Assembly: GCA_046351215.1 (NCBI GenBank)
Contig: JAXLYX010000010.1
Location: forward strand, 186,001-250,000
DNA from: JAXLYX01 sp046351215
GTDB lineage: Bacteria; Myxococcota_A; Polyangia; Polyangiales; Houyiibacteriaceae
Direction of reading: 5' to 3'
Length of the DNA stretch: 64,000 nucleotides
Below the pieces are notes generated by a model. It did no database searches, had not been told where the DNA came from, and worked only from the letters and a program-made list of their open reading frames with translations. This document shows positions 44,423-53,903 of this stretch, piece by piece (the stretch's first letter is position 1; every line of letters starts with the position of its first letter). Both the position numbers and the translations under genes were made by a program.

Positions 44423-45760
44423 TCACCAGAAGGCGTTGATGCCGAGGTGCAGTCCGAGCTCGTTCTCCTTGAGCGAGGTCGGGCCCACCGTGATCGTGGA
44501 GGCATCGCCCGGCGCGCCGATGCGGACGCCCGCGACCTGCCCGGCGTAGTGCGTGTACCGCGTCGCCGCCGTGATCGCGTAGGAGACGCTGCTCCCCTCC
44601 GTGGTGCGCGGCGTGCCCGGCGGCCGCGAGACGAACGCGATGCCGAGCGTGCCGCCGAGCCCGTCGACGTCGAGCTGGCCGATCTCGTTCATCTGGCGGT
44701 CGGTGTTCATCAGATCCGTGAACAGCCCGACGCCGAGCACGACCTTCGGGAAGACCGAGATCAGCGCGCCCGCGCGCACGTTCCCCGTCATCTGACGATC
44801 GACCGCGAAGGTGGCGGTACGAGCCGGTGAGAGGAATTCCCCGTCGAGCTCGAGCACGAGCTTCGGCGTCGAATAGGCGATGCCGGCCCGGAGCACCATG
44901 GGCTCGGGGACCTGGAAGGTGAAGCCCGACTTCGACACGGTATTCGTCGTGACGGTCACGTCGCCCGTGGCGCCGTCGGCCGCGCTGTTGAAGCGGACCT
45001 CCTCGACCCATTGGAGCACGGCGATCGTCGGCGACGTCAGGGAGGCTCCGACCCGGACCTTCGGATGGGGCTGCCACTCGACGCCGAAGCTCGCCGCGAG
45101 ACCTCCGGCGAAGTTGTCGACCTGCTCGTTCTGTTGGACCGATCGGTCCGGCGTGGCGCCGGTCGAGTCCTGATAGACCGAGCCGAACTGCGTCATGTCG
45201 AACCACGAATACGTGGTGAAGTGCACCGACGCGCCGAAGCGGAGCTCGGGCCTCGGCGTCCAGGCGAGCGCGATCACCGAGTGGTAGCGCGCGCGGGAGA
45301 CGCTCGCGGCGAGCGCGTTCGTCCCCGTGCCCGTGTCGTAGGGATAGTTCTGGACGATCTGGAAGGTGACTTCCTGTTTCGTCGGATTGAAGACGCCGAT
45401 GCCGAGCGAGAGCTTCGAGCCGACGCTCGCGACGAAGGTCGCGACGCGCGGAAGCACGACGACGTCGCTCGTGCCCGACGCCGGCTCGGCGTACCCGGAG
45501 GCCTGGAGGATCTCCGGCGCCCGGTACCAGCGCATCGTGTAGCCGGCGCCGCTCACGGCGATCGAGGCGCGATCGTGCTCCGCCAGCGTGATGCCGGCCG
45601 GGTTGTACCACATCGACGCGCCACCCCGACTCGTCGCGGTGACGGCGCCGCCCATGAGGTTCGCCTGATCGCCGAGGAGCACGCCCTGCCCGAGCTCCGC
45701 GCGCGCGGAGGCGATCGGGGCGAGGAGGAGGAGGAGCGCGGCGAGCCGGACGAGGCGCAT
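44423..45760 (-). CDS. OmpP1/FadL-family outer-membrane transporter, second copy
   Basis: 445 residues. A signal peptide (about 1-20, ending ASARA) precedes the FadL plug signature: GGAVTATSRGGASMWYNPAGI. Fourteen or so strand segments follow, and the last residues GLHLGINAFW end in an aromatic residue. It probably imports long-chain fatty acids or related hydrophobics. On the minus strand TACCAT sits 8 nt before the ATG and no Shine-Dalgarno is visible. It is the last gene on the same strand as patatin, acyltransferase and sulfatase B, although a terminator separates it from the sulfatase. Confidence 0.88.
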   Translation of the reverse strand: MRLVRLAALLLLLAPIASARAELGQGVLLGDQANLMGGAVTATSRGGASMWYNPAGITLAEHDRASIAVSGAGYTMRWYRAPEILQASGYAEPASGTSDVVVLPRVATFVASVGSKLSLGIGVFNPTKQEVTFQIVQNYPYDTGTGTNALAASVSRARYHSVIALAWTPRPELRFGASVHFTTYSWFDMTQFGSVYQDSTGATPDRSVQQNEQVDNFAGGLAASFGVEWQPHPKVRVGASLTSPTIAVLQWVEEVRFNSAADGATGDVTVTTNTVSKSGFTFQVPEPMVLRAGIAYSTPKLVLELDGEFLSPARTATFAVDRQMTGNVRAGALISVFPKVVLGVGLFTDLMNTDRQMNEIGQLDVDGLGGTLGIAFVSRPPGTPRTTEGSSVSYAITAATRYTHYAGQVAGVRIGAPGDASTITVGPTSLKENELGLHLGINAFW

Positions 45761-45791
45761 GGGGCGGGATGGTAGCTCGATTGCAAGCGAA

Positions 45792-45841
45792 GAGGCCGTC
45801 CCGACCCCCGCGAAGAGGAAGGAACGGCCTCCGGGGCCCGG
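45792..45841 (-). terminator. Terminator after sulfatase B
   Basis: On the minus strand GAGGCCGTTCC (45841-45831) pairs with GGACGGCCTC (45801-45792), one base bulged, followed by TTCGCTTGC. It lies between the sulfatase stop and the FadL start. Confidence 0.5.
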
Positions 45842-45848
45842 GGGCCGC

Positions 45849-48287
45849 TCAATGGGTGGCGATCGTCACCTGTCGGATGGTGCCGGTGAAGGCGTTCTCG
45901 CGTTGGCGATAGCCGGTCGTGACCGCGGTTCCGGTGTCGACGCCGACGTCGGCCGATTCATCCGTCGAGAAGGCGTTCGCCTGCGTATGCGCGACGCTTC
46001 CCCGCGCGACTTCTTCTTCGCCGACGAAGAGGATGCCCGTGCCGCCACGACCGGGACCGCCGCCCTCGTACTGGAACTCGAAGCGGACGGTCACGTGCCC
46101 CTGCGGGAGCGGGCGCCGGGCCGTGATCGTATAGGTCTCGCGCGCGAGCCAGTTGTAGGCGAAGGCGAGCTTGCCGCCCGTGACGTAGAGGCTCCATCCG
46201 CCGAAGCGGCCGCCCTGCGCGAGGATCACGCCCTCGGTGCGTCCGCGCGGCAGGTCGAGCTCCGCCGTGATCGTGAAGGAGTGGTTCTTCGTGTTGAGGA
46301 AGGCGTTCTCCGTCATGCCCGTCATGCCCGGGTAGACGGTGAGCGAGGTCCGGCCCCCCATCACGTCGGGCCGCCCCGCGAGCGCGGGATTCAGCCGCTC
46401 GATGCTCCGATCGTCGATCGGGAGCACGTGGTAGCGCTCGGCCTCGCGGAGGAAGAGCGCCTGCAGCTCGGCGAGCTTCTCGGGGTTCTGCGCGGCGAGG
46501 TCGTGAGCCTGCGAGAAGTCCTCGCTCACGTGGTAGAGCTCCCAGACGTCCTCGGTGAGCGGATGCCGCGGCGCGTGTTCCCACGGCGCCTTGTGGATCG
46601 TCCCGGCGAACCAACCGTCGTGGTAGATGCCACGGTTGCCGATCATCTCGAAGTACTGGGTCGGATGCGTGGTCGGCGCGTCCGGATGGTCGAAGGTGTA
46701 GAGCATGCTCGTGCCTTCCATCGGATGCTGCACGATGCCGTCGACCGTGCGCGGCTCGGGGAGGCCCGTCGCCTCGAGGATCGTCGGCGCGACGTCGATC
46801 ACGTGGTGGAACTGCGAGCGGAGCCCGCCGCGGCCCTCGGTGATGCGCGCGGGCCAGTGGATGACCATGCCGTTGCGCGTGCCGCCGAAGTTCGACGCGA
46901 CCTGCTTCGTCCAGGTGAAGGGCGTGTTGCCCGCGACGGCCCAACCGGCCGCGAAGTGGTTGTTGCCCTCGGGGCCGCCGAGCTGGTCGATCACCGCGAG
47001 CTGCTGCTCGAGCGTCTCGGGCACGCCGTTGAAGTAGGCCATCTCGTTGAAGAGGCCGCTCATGCCGCCCTCGGCGCTCGAGCCGTTGTCGCCGACGAGG
47101 AAGACGAGCAGGGTGTTGTCCATCTCGCCCGTCGCCTCGAGCGCCTCGACGAGGCGCCCGATCTCGTGGTCCGTGTGCTCGCCGAAGCCCGCGAAGACCT
47201 CCATCTGGCGCGCGAAGAGCCGCTTCTGGTCCGGCGTCAGCGAGTCCCACGCGGGGATCGCCTCCGGCTTCGGCGCGAGGTCGGTGCCCGGCGGGATCAC
47301 GCCGAGCTCGAGCTGCCGGCGGTAGGTCCGCTCGCGGAGCGCGTCCCAGCCGTCGTCGAAGCGGCCGCGGTAGCGGTCGATGTACTCGCGCGGCGCGTGG
47401 TGCGGCGCGTGCGTCGCGCCGGTCGCGAAGTACATGAAGAAGGGCTTGTCCGGCGTCATCGCGTTCTGCGCGCGCATCCAGGAGATCGCCTGGTCGGTCA
47501 TGTCCGTCGTGAAGTGGTAGCCAGGACGGTTCGGCGGCTCGATGCGGCGGGTGTCGTCGTAGATCGCCGGCACCCACTGATTGGTTTCACCTCCGATGAA
47601 CCCGTAGAAGCGCTCGAAGCCCGAGCCCGTCGGCCATCGCTCGAAGGGGCCCGAGACGCTGACCTCCCAGGGCGCCGTCTCGTGGTACTTGCCGAACGCC
47701 GCGGTGTTGTAGCCGTTCAGCTTCAGGATCTCGGCGAGCGGCGTGATGTCCTGCGGACGCCGACCCGTGTTGCCCGGGAAGGCCGTCGCCGTCTCCATGA
47801 TCGTACCGGTGTTCGTCGAGTGGTGGTTGCGGCCGTTGAGCAGCGCCATCCGCGTCGGCGAGCAGAGCGAGGTCGTATGGAAGGTGTTGTAGCGGAGGCC
47901 GTTCCGCGCGAGGCGGTCGAGCGTCGGCATGCGGATCGGGCCGCCGAACGTCTCCGAGTGGCCGAAGCCGATGTCGTCGATCATGACGAGCACGACGTTC
48001 GGCGCGCCCTCGGGCGGCTTCACCTCGAAGCGCGGCGGCGGCGTGGCGTTGCGGGCGTCGAGGATGTTCGACGTCGGGGGGATGGGCTCGCGGATCGGCA
48101 AGGAGGTCCGATCGAGGCCGCCGACCGGGGCCCGTGCCGGGGGCTCCGCGACCGCCTGCGGCGCCTGGGCCGCCGCGGTGGACTCACCGCCGGATGCGAC
48201 CGGCGGGCACGGCGCCTCCTCGGCGGCGCAAGCGAACGCTCCCATTCCCAGCCCGAGGGCCAGGACCCACCATCGACTCCGCCGCAT
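45849..48287 (-). CDS. Type I arylsulfatase lipoprotein, copy B
   Basis: 812 residues. By eye about nine residues in ten are identical with sulfatase A (33129-35561), and long nucleotide stretches match, including unusual codons (GGAGGTGAAACCAATCAG occurs in both). CSPTR starts at Cys142; the signal ends GAFAC. Differences cluster in the first 50 residues and the C-terminal third, for example PEAIPAW versus PELPAW and several changes near the end, so the copies have begun to diverge. AGGAGGT lies 5 nt before the ATG. It would need formylglycine modification like copy A. Confidence 0.92.
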   Translation of the reverse strand: MRRSRWWVLALGLGMGAFACAAEEAPCPPVASGGESTAAAQAPQAVAEPPARAPVGGLDRTSLPIREPIPPTSNILDARNATPPPRFEVKPPEGAPNVVLVMIDDIGFGHSETFGGPIRMPTLDRLARNGLRYNTFHTTSLCSPTRMALLNGRNHHSTNTGTIMETATAFPGNTGRRPQDITPLAEILKLNGYNTAAFGKYHETAPWEVSVSGPFERWPTGSGFERFYGFIGGETNQWVPAIYDDTRRIEPPNRPGYHFTTDMTDQAISWMRAQNAMTPDKPFFMYFATGATHAPHHAPREYIDRYRGRFDDGWDALRERTYRRQLELGVIPPGTDLAPKPEAIPAWDSLTPDQKRLFARQMEVFAGFGEHTDHEIGRLVEALEATGEMDNTLLVFLVGDNGSSAEGGMSGLFNEMAYFNGVPETLEQQLAVIDQLGGPEGNNHFAAGWAVAGNTPFTWTKQVASNFGGTRNGMVIHWPARITEGRGGLRSQFHHVIDVAPTILEATGLPEPRTVDGIVQHPMEGTSMLYTFDHPDAPTTHPTQYFEMIGNRGIYHDGWFAGTIHKAPWEHAPRHPLTEDVWELYHVSEDFSQAHDLAAQNPEKLAELQALFLREAERYHVLPIDDRSIERLNPALAGRPDVMGGRTSLTVYPGMTGMTENAFLNTKNHSFTITAELDLPRGRTEGVILAQGGRFGGWSLYVTGGKLAFAYNWLARETYTITARRPLPQGHVTVRFEFQYEGGGPGRGGTGILFVGEEEVARGSVAHTQANAFSTDESADVGVDTGTAVTTGYRQRENAFTGTIRQVTIATH

Positions 48288-48351
48288 GCAGTACCTCCTG
48301 AACGCGCGTGTTACGTCGAATCGGCGGGAAAGTCGACACCCAGGGGGGTGC

Positions 48352-49791
48352 TCAGCGGGGGCGGGCGCGCATCCGGGCCATCGCCCGGTCGAGGGCCCGC
48401 TCGATCCGCGTCTGGTCGCGGAGACGCGGCAGGAGAGGCCAGGTCGCCCGCTGGCCCTCGAGGACGTGGCGTTCGAGCTCGGCCCGCGAGATGTTCGAGA
48501 AGGTCCGGACGAGCGCGAGCGGACGCAGGCGCGGATGGATGTCGATGTCCCCGCCGTAGGTCTGGTCGACGAGGGCGTGCGCGAGATCGATCGGCGCGAA
48601 GAGCGGTGTCGGCGCGAGCGCCTTCCGGACGAGACCGAGGTCGTGGGCCACGCGCACCCGGACCGACGAGACGGCCGCGTCGAGGACGAAGGGCACGAGG
48701 CCGCGCCTCCTCACGACGCGCTTGAGCGGCGCGACGTGCGGGTTCACCTGGCTGACGATGAAGTGGTTCACGCCGTGGAGCCGCCCGAGACGGCGCGTCG
48801 GCACGTCGCCCTTGAAGGTCCCGTCGATCCAGGTCTCGGTCCCCATGTAGGGCGCGATCCGGCCGGAGGGATCCTTCTGCTCGAGGATCACGGGGGGGAA
48901 CGCGCCCGGCACGGCGCTCGACGCCATCGCGGCGCTGAGGAGCGTGACGTTCGGCGCGTTCAGGTAGCAGAGGATGCGCGGCTTCTGGCGCTGACGCGTG
49001 GGCGAGACGGAGACGTTCACGATTCGGCCCGAGCGCGCGTGCGCCTCCTCGAACGTGTAGTCGCCGTTGTTGTGGAGGATCACCTCGCGGAGCCGGCTCG
49101 GATCGAAGGTGCTCTTCCGCTCGATCATCTCCCGGGGCGAATTCATCCGGAGCGCGTCCGTGCGGAGCGCGCCGAGGTCGGCGAAGAGGGAGCGGAGCTC
49201 GTCGTCCGTCCGCGCGCCGATGCCGCAGGCGACCATCGCGCCCATCGACGCCCCCGAGAGGACCTTGGGCAGGAGCCCCTCCTCGAAGAGGGCCTTCATG
49301 ACGCCGACGTGGAAGAAGCCGAGGCTCGCGCCCCCGGAGAGCAAGAGCGCGGAGCGACCGAAGACGTGGAAGGCGCGCTCGAAGCGCTCGAGCGTGAGCG
49401 CCGGATCGAGGCCGGTCTCGTCGGGATGGGAGAGCCAGTCGATGGCGGCCTCGGCCTCGTCCCAGAACCGTTCGACGAGCGTCTTCGTCCCGAGGAGGGA
49501 GGCCTCGTAGAGGCTCGGCTCCGAGAGCTCGCCCTGATGGCGATAGAGAGCCTCCTCGAGGAAGGGCACGAGGGCGGCCGCGTTCCGCGTCTCGCGGAGG
49601 CGCGCGAGCTCGTCCGTGTGCTCCCGGAGGAGGCGCGCGTCGTAGACGGAGGACTCGTCGTCGACACGCCAGGCGTCGGCGCCCGTCGAGTGCTCGAGCT
49701 CCGTGGCCGCGGCGCGGAATTCCTCGAGCGTCGTGGCGCGCGCGACGGCGGTGAAGGGCTCGGTGAGGACGGGGAGGCCGAGGAAACGCAT
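48352..49791 (-). CDS. Patatin-like phospholipase/triacylglycerol lipase with DUF3336 domain
   Basis: 479 residues. The N-terminal DUF3336 domain (residues 40-125) has WRVDDESSVYDARLLREHT and LLGTKTLVERFWDEAEAAID. The patatin domain follows with the oxyanion GGASLG (153-158), nucleophile GASMG (Ser182) and catalytic DG (Asp323). This architecture is that of yeast Tgl3/4/5-type triacylglycerol lipases and bacterial homologues that mobilise or remodel neutral lipid. The wax ester/triacylglycerol synthase gene lies directly upstream, 63 bp away on the same strand, which supports a role in storage lipid turnover. Confidence 0.9.
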   Translation of the reverse strand: MRFLGLPVLTEPFTAVARATTLEEFRAAATELEHSTGADAWRVDDESSVYDARLLREHTDELARLRETRNAAALVPFLEEALYRHQGELSEPSLYEASLLGTKTLVERFWDEAEAAIDWLSHPDETGLDPALTLERFERAFHVFGRSALLLSGGASLGFFHVGVMKALFEEGLLPKVLSGASMGAMVACGIGARTDDELRSLFADLGALRTDALRMNSPREMIERKSTFDPSRLREVILHNNGDYTFEEAHARSGRIVNVSVSPTRQRQKPRILCYLNAPNVTLLSAAMASSAVPGAFPPVILEQKDPSGRIAPYMGTETWIDGTFKGDVPTRRLGRLHGVNHFIVSQVNPHVAPLKRVVRRRGLVPFVLDAAVSSVRVRVAHDLGLVRKALAPTPLFAPIDLAHALVDQTYGGDIDIHPRLRPLALVRTFSNISRAELERHVLEGQRATWPLLPRLRDQTRIERALDRAMARMRARPR

Positions 49792-49854
49792 GGCGACGGG
49801 AGAGTGACCTCTCGGCGCGGCCCGCGCACGCGGCCACCGCGCCGTGGGGGGATG

Positions 49855-51273
49855 CTACGGGGAGCGCGTGCTCTGCTCGGAGGCGGCGTCGGCGAGGCGC
49901 CGGAGCTCGACGAGCTCGGCGGCGATCCCGTTCGCGAGCGTCGCGACGTCGGGCGCGTGATCGTAGTCGCCGGTGATGCCGAACGAGAGCGTCCCGGCGT
50001 ACGAGAGGATGGCGATGCCCGTACGGAGACCTTGGTAGATGGGCACGTAGGGATAGCTCTCGAGCATCCGTCGGCCGAGGCAGTAGAGCGGTACGGGAGG
50101 CCCCGGGACGTTCGTGGTCACGGTGTTGAGCGAGCGCTGCGGGAGCTGGTGCATGAGCCGCGCGACGAGCCGGGTGATCGGGCCCACGAGCATCGGGGGC
50201 GCGAGGTTCCCGATGTCCGTCACCCACTCGCCGGCCTCGGCCATGTTCGACGCTTTGAGCTCCGACATCTGGTTCTTCACGGCCTCGAGGCGCGCGACGG
50301 GGTCGGCGAGGTGGACCGGCAGGTCGCAGATCAGGGCCGAGACCCGATTGTCGAGGATGCCGTGGGCGTCCCCCGCCCGCACCGAGACCGGGACGAGGGA
50401 GCGCACGACCGCACGGTCGGCGTCCTCGTTCCGCGCGAGGAGCAGGGCGCGGTACCCGCCCGCGATGGCCGAGAGCACGACGTCGTTGAGCGTCCCTCCG
50501 AACGCCTTCCGGACGAGCTTCACGTCCGCGATGCTCCCGCTCGCGTGGGCGTAGATCCGGTGGGTGCCGATCGGTCCCTCGATCGAGAGCGCTCGGGTCG
50601 GCGCGAGCCGCTTCGCGAAGGTGACGAGCCCCTCGCTCGTCTTCAGCACGGCGACCTTGGCCTCGTCCGGATGCTCGAGTCCGTGCCGGATCTTCTCGAC
50701 CCAGCCGGCCGCGTCGTCACGGAGCCCCGTGAGCGCGTCCTTCACCATCTCGAGGCTCGTGGGCTCCGGCGCGGGCGACCAGGGCACGGGCTCCGCCACC
50801 GCGGCGTCCTGCTCGAAGTCGAGCATCACGGCCAGGAGGTCGATGCCGGAGACTCCGTCGACCATGCAGTGGTGCACCTTCGAGAGCAGGGCCCAGCGGC
50901 CGTCGGCGAGGCCCTCGACGACCCAGCTCTCCCAGAGCGGCTTCTCGCGATCGAGGGTCGAGCTCATGACGCGGCCGACCAGCGCGCAGAGCTCCTCGTC
51001 CCCGCCCGGCGACGGGATGGCCGTGCCTCGGACGTGGTACGCGAGGTCGAAGTGGGGGTCGTCGACCCAGACCGGACGACCGACCTCGAAGGGGAGGACC
51101 CGGATCCGCTGCCGGTAGCGCGGAATGCGATGGAGCTTCGAGGCGAGGAGCTTCCGGACGTCCTCGGCCTTCGGGGCCGGCCCCTCGAAGATCGAGACGC
51201 AGGCGATGTGCATCGGCGAGCTCCGATCCTCGAGATGCAGGAACTCGGCATCGAGCAGGCTCAGACGTTCCAT
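49855..51273 (-). CDS. Wax ester synthase/diacylglycerol acyltransferase (WS/DGAT)
   Basis: 472 residues. It starts MERLSLLDAEFLHLEDRSSP, typical for the family, and has the catalytic HHCMVDG (His134-Gly140) of the HHxxxDG acyltransferase motif. The C-terminal domain has TTNVPGPPVPLY, FGITGDYD and an amphipathic end. These enzymes esterify diacylglycerol or fatty alcohols with acyl-CoA at the membrane, forming storage lipid. It is 60 bp downstream of the ornithine aminotransferase stop and 63 bp upstream of the patatin gene. Confidence 0.93.
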   Translation of the reverse strand: MERLSLLDAEFLHLEDRSSPMHIACVSIFEGPAPKAEDVRKLLASKLHRIPRYRQRIRVLPFEVGRPVWVDDPHFDLAYHVRGTAIPSPGGDEELCALVGRVMSSTLDREKPLWESWVVEGLADGRWALLSKVHHCMVDGVSGIDLLAVMLDFEQDAAVAEPVPWSPAPEPTSLEMVKDALTGLRDDAAGWVEKIRHGLEHPDEAKVAVLKTSEGLVTFAKRLAPTRALSIEGPIGTHRIYAHASGSIADVKLVRKAFGGTLNDVVLSAIAGGYRALLLARNEDADRAVVRSLVPVSVRAGDAHGILDNRVSALICDLPVHLADPVARLEAVKNQMSELKASNMAEAGEWVTDIGNLAPPMLVGPITRLVARLMHQLPQRSLNTVTTNVPGPPVPLYCLGRRMLESYPYVPIYQGLRTGIAILSYAGTLSFGITGDYDHAPDVATLANGIAAELVELRRLADAASEQSTRSP

Positions 51274-51333
51274 GGTCGCTCCCCGGGGGCCCCCGCCCCG
51301 TGACGAGGGAGGTACACACCAGCCCCCGCGTTG

Positions 51334-52563
51334 TCAGGAGGGAGCGGGATGACCGAGCACGTCGACGATGACGTCGAGGGCGGCCTCGAGGTCGGCCTCG
51401 GCGATCACGAGGGGCGGGAGCAGGCGGATCGTGGAGCCGTGCGTGTCCTTCGCGAGCACGCCCGCCCGCGCCAGGGCCTCGGCGTGGTCGTGGGCCGAAT
51501 TCGTGCGGAATTCGACCGCCATCATCAGCCCTCGGCCACGGACCTCCTTCACGTGGGGCAGGCCGCCGAGCTCGCGCCGGAGCCGCTCGAGGGCGGCCTC
51601 GCCGAGCCGGGCCGCACGCCCCGGCAGGTCCTCCTCGACGAGGACGTCGAGCGCCGCGAGCGTGACCGCGGCCGCGAGCGGGTTGCCGCCGTAGGTGCTG
51701 CCGTGCGTCCCGGGCGTGAAGACGTCCATGATCCTCGCGTCCGCGCAGAGGGCCGAGACCGGGTAGACCCCGCCCGAGAGCGCCTTGCCGAGGACGAGGA
51801 GGTCGGGTCGGACGCCGACGTGCTCGGCGGCGAGCAGCTTGCCGGTGCGGCCGAGGCCCGTCTGGATCTCGTCGAGGCAGAGCGGGACCCCCGCGGCGTC
51901 GCAGGCCGCTCGCACACGAGGGAGGTAGTCGTCGGGGGGGACGATCACCCCGCCCTCCCCCTGGATCGGCTCGAGCAGGACGCCGACCGTCCTCGGGCCG
52001 AGCGCCCGGGCCACGGCCTCGGCGTCGCCGAAGGGCACCTTCACGAAGCCCGGCGTGAGCGGCCCGTAGTGGCCGTACGACGAGGGATCGCTCGACATGC
52101 TGACGATCGTGGTCGTCCGTCCGTGGAAGTTGCCCTCCGCCACCACGATCTCGCCCTGTCCGTCGGGGATGCCCCGGCGTTCGTAGCCGTGGCGCCGCAT
52201 CGCCTTGATCGCGGTCTCGACCGCTTCGGCGCCCGTGTTCATCGGCAGGATCTTCTCGAAGCCGACGAGGCTCGCGATCCGTTCGAGCATCGGACCGAGG
52301 AGGTCGTTGTGGAACGCGCGCGAGGTGAGCGTGAGCCGCTCCGCCTGGGACACGAGCGCCGCGACGATCCGCGGATGGCGATGCCCCTGGTTCAGGGCCG
52401 AGTACGCGGAGAGGAAGTCGAAGTAGCGCCGCCCCTCGACGTCCCAGACGAAGGCCCCCTCGCCGCGCGAGAGCACGACGTCGAGCGGTGCGTAGTTCCG
52501 GGCTCCGTAGCGTTCGTTCAAGGCGAGGTGCTCGGCCGAGCCGAGCGCGGGTCCCTGCGTCAT
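51334..52563 (-). CDS. rocD: Ornithine aminotransferase
   Basis: 409 residues of a PLP class-III aminotransferase that moves the delta-amino group of ornithine to 2-oxoglutarate, giving glutamate semialdehyde. The start region ERYGARNYAPLDVVLSRGEG, the MNTGAEAVETAIKAMRRHGY block, the EPIQGEGGVIVP segment, LDEIQTGLGRTGK and the PLP lysine in LGKALSGGVYP identify the ornithine branch. Its ATG overlaps the stop of the preceding cDPGS-like gene (ATGA), so it is the third gene of a tightly coupled operon. Confidence 0.92.
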   Translation of the reverse strand: MTQGPALGSAEHLALNERYGARNYAPLDVVLSRGEGAFVWDVEGRRYFDFLSAYSALNQGHRHPRIVAALVSQAERLTLTSRAFHNDLLGPMLERIASLVGFEKILPMNTGAEAVETAIKAMRRHGYERRGIPDGQGEIVVAEGNFHGRTTTIVSMSSDPSSYGHYGPLTPGFVKVPFGDAEAVARALGPRTVGVLLEPIQGEGGVIVPPDDYLPRVRAACDAAGVPLCLDEIQTGLGRTGKLLAAEHVGVRPDLLVLGKALSGGVYPVSALCADARIMDVFTPGTHGSTYGGNPLAAAVTLAALDVLVEEDLPGRAARLGEAALERLRRELGGLPHVKEVRGRGLMMAVEFRTNSAHDHAEALARAGVLAKDTHGSTIRLLPPLVIAEADLEAALDVIVDVLGHPAPS

Positions 52564-53903
52564 GGGCTCTCTCCTGGGACGCGCTCCGAAAGGCGACGAT
52601 CGACGAGCGCGAACAGGTCGGGCCCCGTCCGCTGCGCGAAGCGGTAGCGGGCGCGCACGACCTTCTTCGTCGTGCCGAGGGTCGAGACGAGGGCGGCGGG
52701 GCTCGCGTCGATGACGACGTCGACCTCCGCGCGCTCGATCGTCGCCGCGAGCTCCACGAGCTGGCTCTCGGCGTAGCCGAGCGCGGGCAGGATCGGCCCG
52801 AGGTGCGGATGGCGCGCGTAGGCCTCGGCGATCGAGCCCACGGCGAAGGGGCGAGGGTCGACGACGGTCCGCGCGCCGTAGCGCTCCGCGGCCACATACC
52901 CTGCCCCCGTCGGCATGCCCCCGTGCGTGACCGTGGGTCCGTCCTCGACGACGAGCACGCGACGCCCGCGCACGGCGTCGGGCTCGTCCAGCGTGACCTC
53001 GAGGTCGGCGCGCACGACCTCGGCCGAGGGGGCGAGCCTCGCCGCGTTCCTCTCGACCTCGGCGAGCTCGGCCTCGCTCGCGCGCGAGGCCTTGGAGATC
53101 ACGACGACGTCCGCCATCCGCAGGTTCGTCTCCCCGGGATGGAAGCGGAGCTCGTGGCCCGCCCGCAGCGGATCGACGACCGTGACCACGAGATCGGCGG
53201 CGAGGAACGAGAAGTCGTTGTTGCCCCCGTCCCAGAGGATCACGTCGGACTCCGACTCGGCGAGCGCGAGCACGCCGACGTAGTCGACGCCCGCGTAGAC
53301 GCAGGTCCCCATCTCGACGTAGGGCTCGTACTCCTCGCGCTCCTCGACGGTGCACTCCGCCCGCGCGAGATCCTCGGCGGTCGCGAAGCGCTGCACGGCC
53401 TGACGCTCGAGATCGCCGTAGGGCATCGGATGGCGGATCACGCCGACGCGGAGGCCGCGACCGACGAGATGACGTGCGATCGCCTGCGTGAGCGGGCTCT
53501 TCCCGGCGCCCGTCCGCGTGGCGACGACGGCGACCACGGGGAGCGACGAGCGCAGCTGCGTGTGCTTCGGCCCGAGCAGGAGGAAGCTCGCCCCCGCCGC
53601 ATGCGCGATCGAGGCCTTGTGCATGACCTCCTCGTGCGCGACGTCGCTGTACGCGAAGCAGACGAAGTCGACGTCGTGCGCGCGGACGAGCTCCGCGAGG
53701 CGCTCCTCGGGATGGATCGGGATGTCGGCGTCGTAGTCCGGCCCCGCGAGCGAGCGCGGGAAGACCCGCGTCTCGATGAAGGGGATCTGCGTGGCGGTGA
53801 AGGCCACCACGCGGAACTCGGGGTGGTCGCGGAAGAAGGTCCGGAAGTCGTGGAAGTCGCGACCGGCCGCGCCGAGGACGATGCAGCGGAAGGGCTTCGT
53901 CAT
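52560..53903 (-). CDS. Cyclic 2,3-diphosphoglycerate synthetase-like P-loop protein
   Basis: 447 residues. It begins with a Rossmann-like segment CIVLGAAGRDFHDFRTFF, followed by a P-loop TRTGAGKS near residue 130 and a DGGNNDFSF region, with a tail carrying a PALGYAESQ helix. This matches the cDPG synthetase-like GTPase/ATPase family. The archaeal founding member cyclises 2,3-bisphosphoglycerate. Here it overlaps by 4 bp both the reductase gene before it and the ornithine aminotransferase gene after it, so a role in amino-acid (arginine/ornithine) catabolism is more likely than thermoprotection. Confidence 0.8.
   Translation of the reverse strand: MTKPFRCIVLGAAGRDFHDFRTFFRDHPEFRVVAFTATQIPFIETRVFPRSLAGPDYDADIPIHPEERLAELVRAHDVDFVCFAYSDVAHEEVMHKASIAHAAGASFLLLGPKHTQLRSSLPVVAVVATRTGAGKSPLTQAIARHLVGRGLRVGVIRHPMPYGDLERQAVQRFATAEDLARAECTVEEREEYEPYVEMGTCVYAGVDYVGVLALAESESDVILWDGGNNDFSFLAADLVVTVVDPLRAGHELRFHPGETNLRMADVVVISKASRASEAELAEVERNAARLAPSAEVVRADLEVTLDEPDAVRGRRVLVVEDGPTVTHGGMPTGAGYVAAERYGARTVVDPRPFAVGSIAEAYARHPHLGPILPALGYAESQLVELAATIERAEVDVVIDASPAALVSTLGTTKKVVRARYRFAQRTGPDLFALVDRRLSERVPGESP

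Noticed and set aside
47929..51303. A plus-strand open frame of about 1120 codons over the patatin and acyltransferase genes
   Set aside because: It runs antisense to genes with intact catalytic motifs (GASMG, HHCMVDG) and its translation is Arg/Glu/Val-rich without domain character.
52560..53903. Naming the gene as a true cyclic 2,3-diphosphoglycerate synthetase
   Set aside because: The family match is general and the operon context (ornithine aminotransferase, AcuI reductase) argues for another role.
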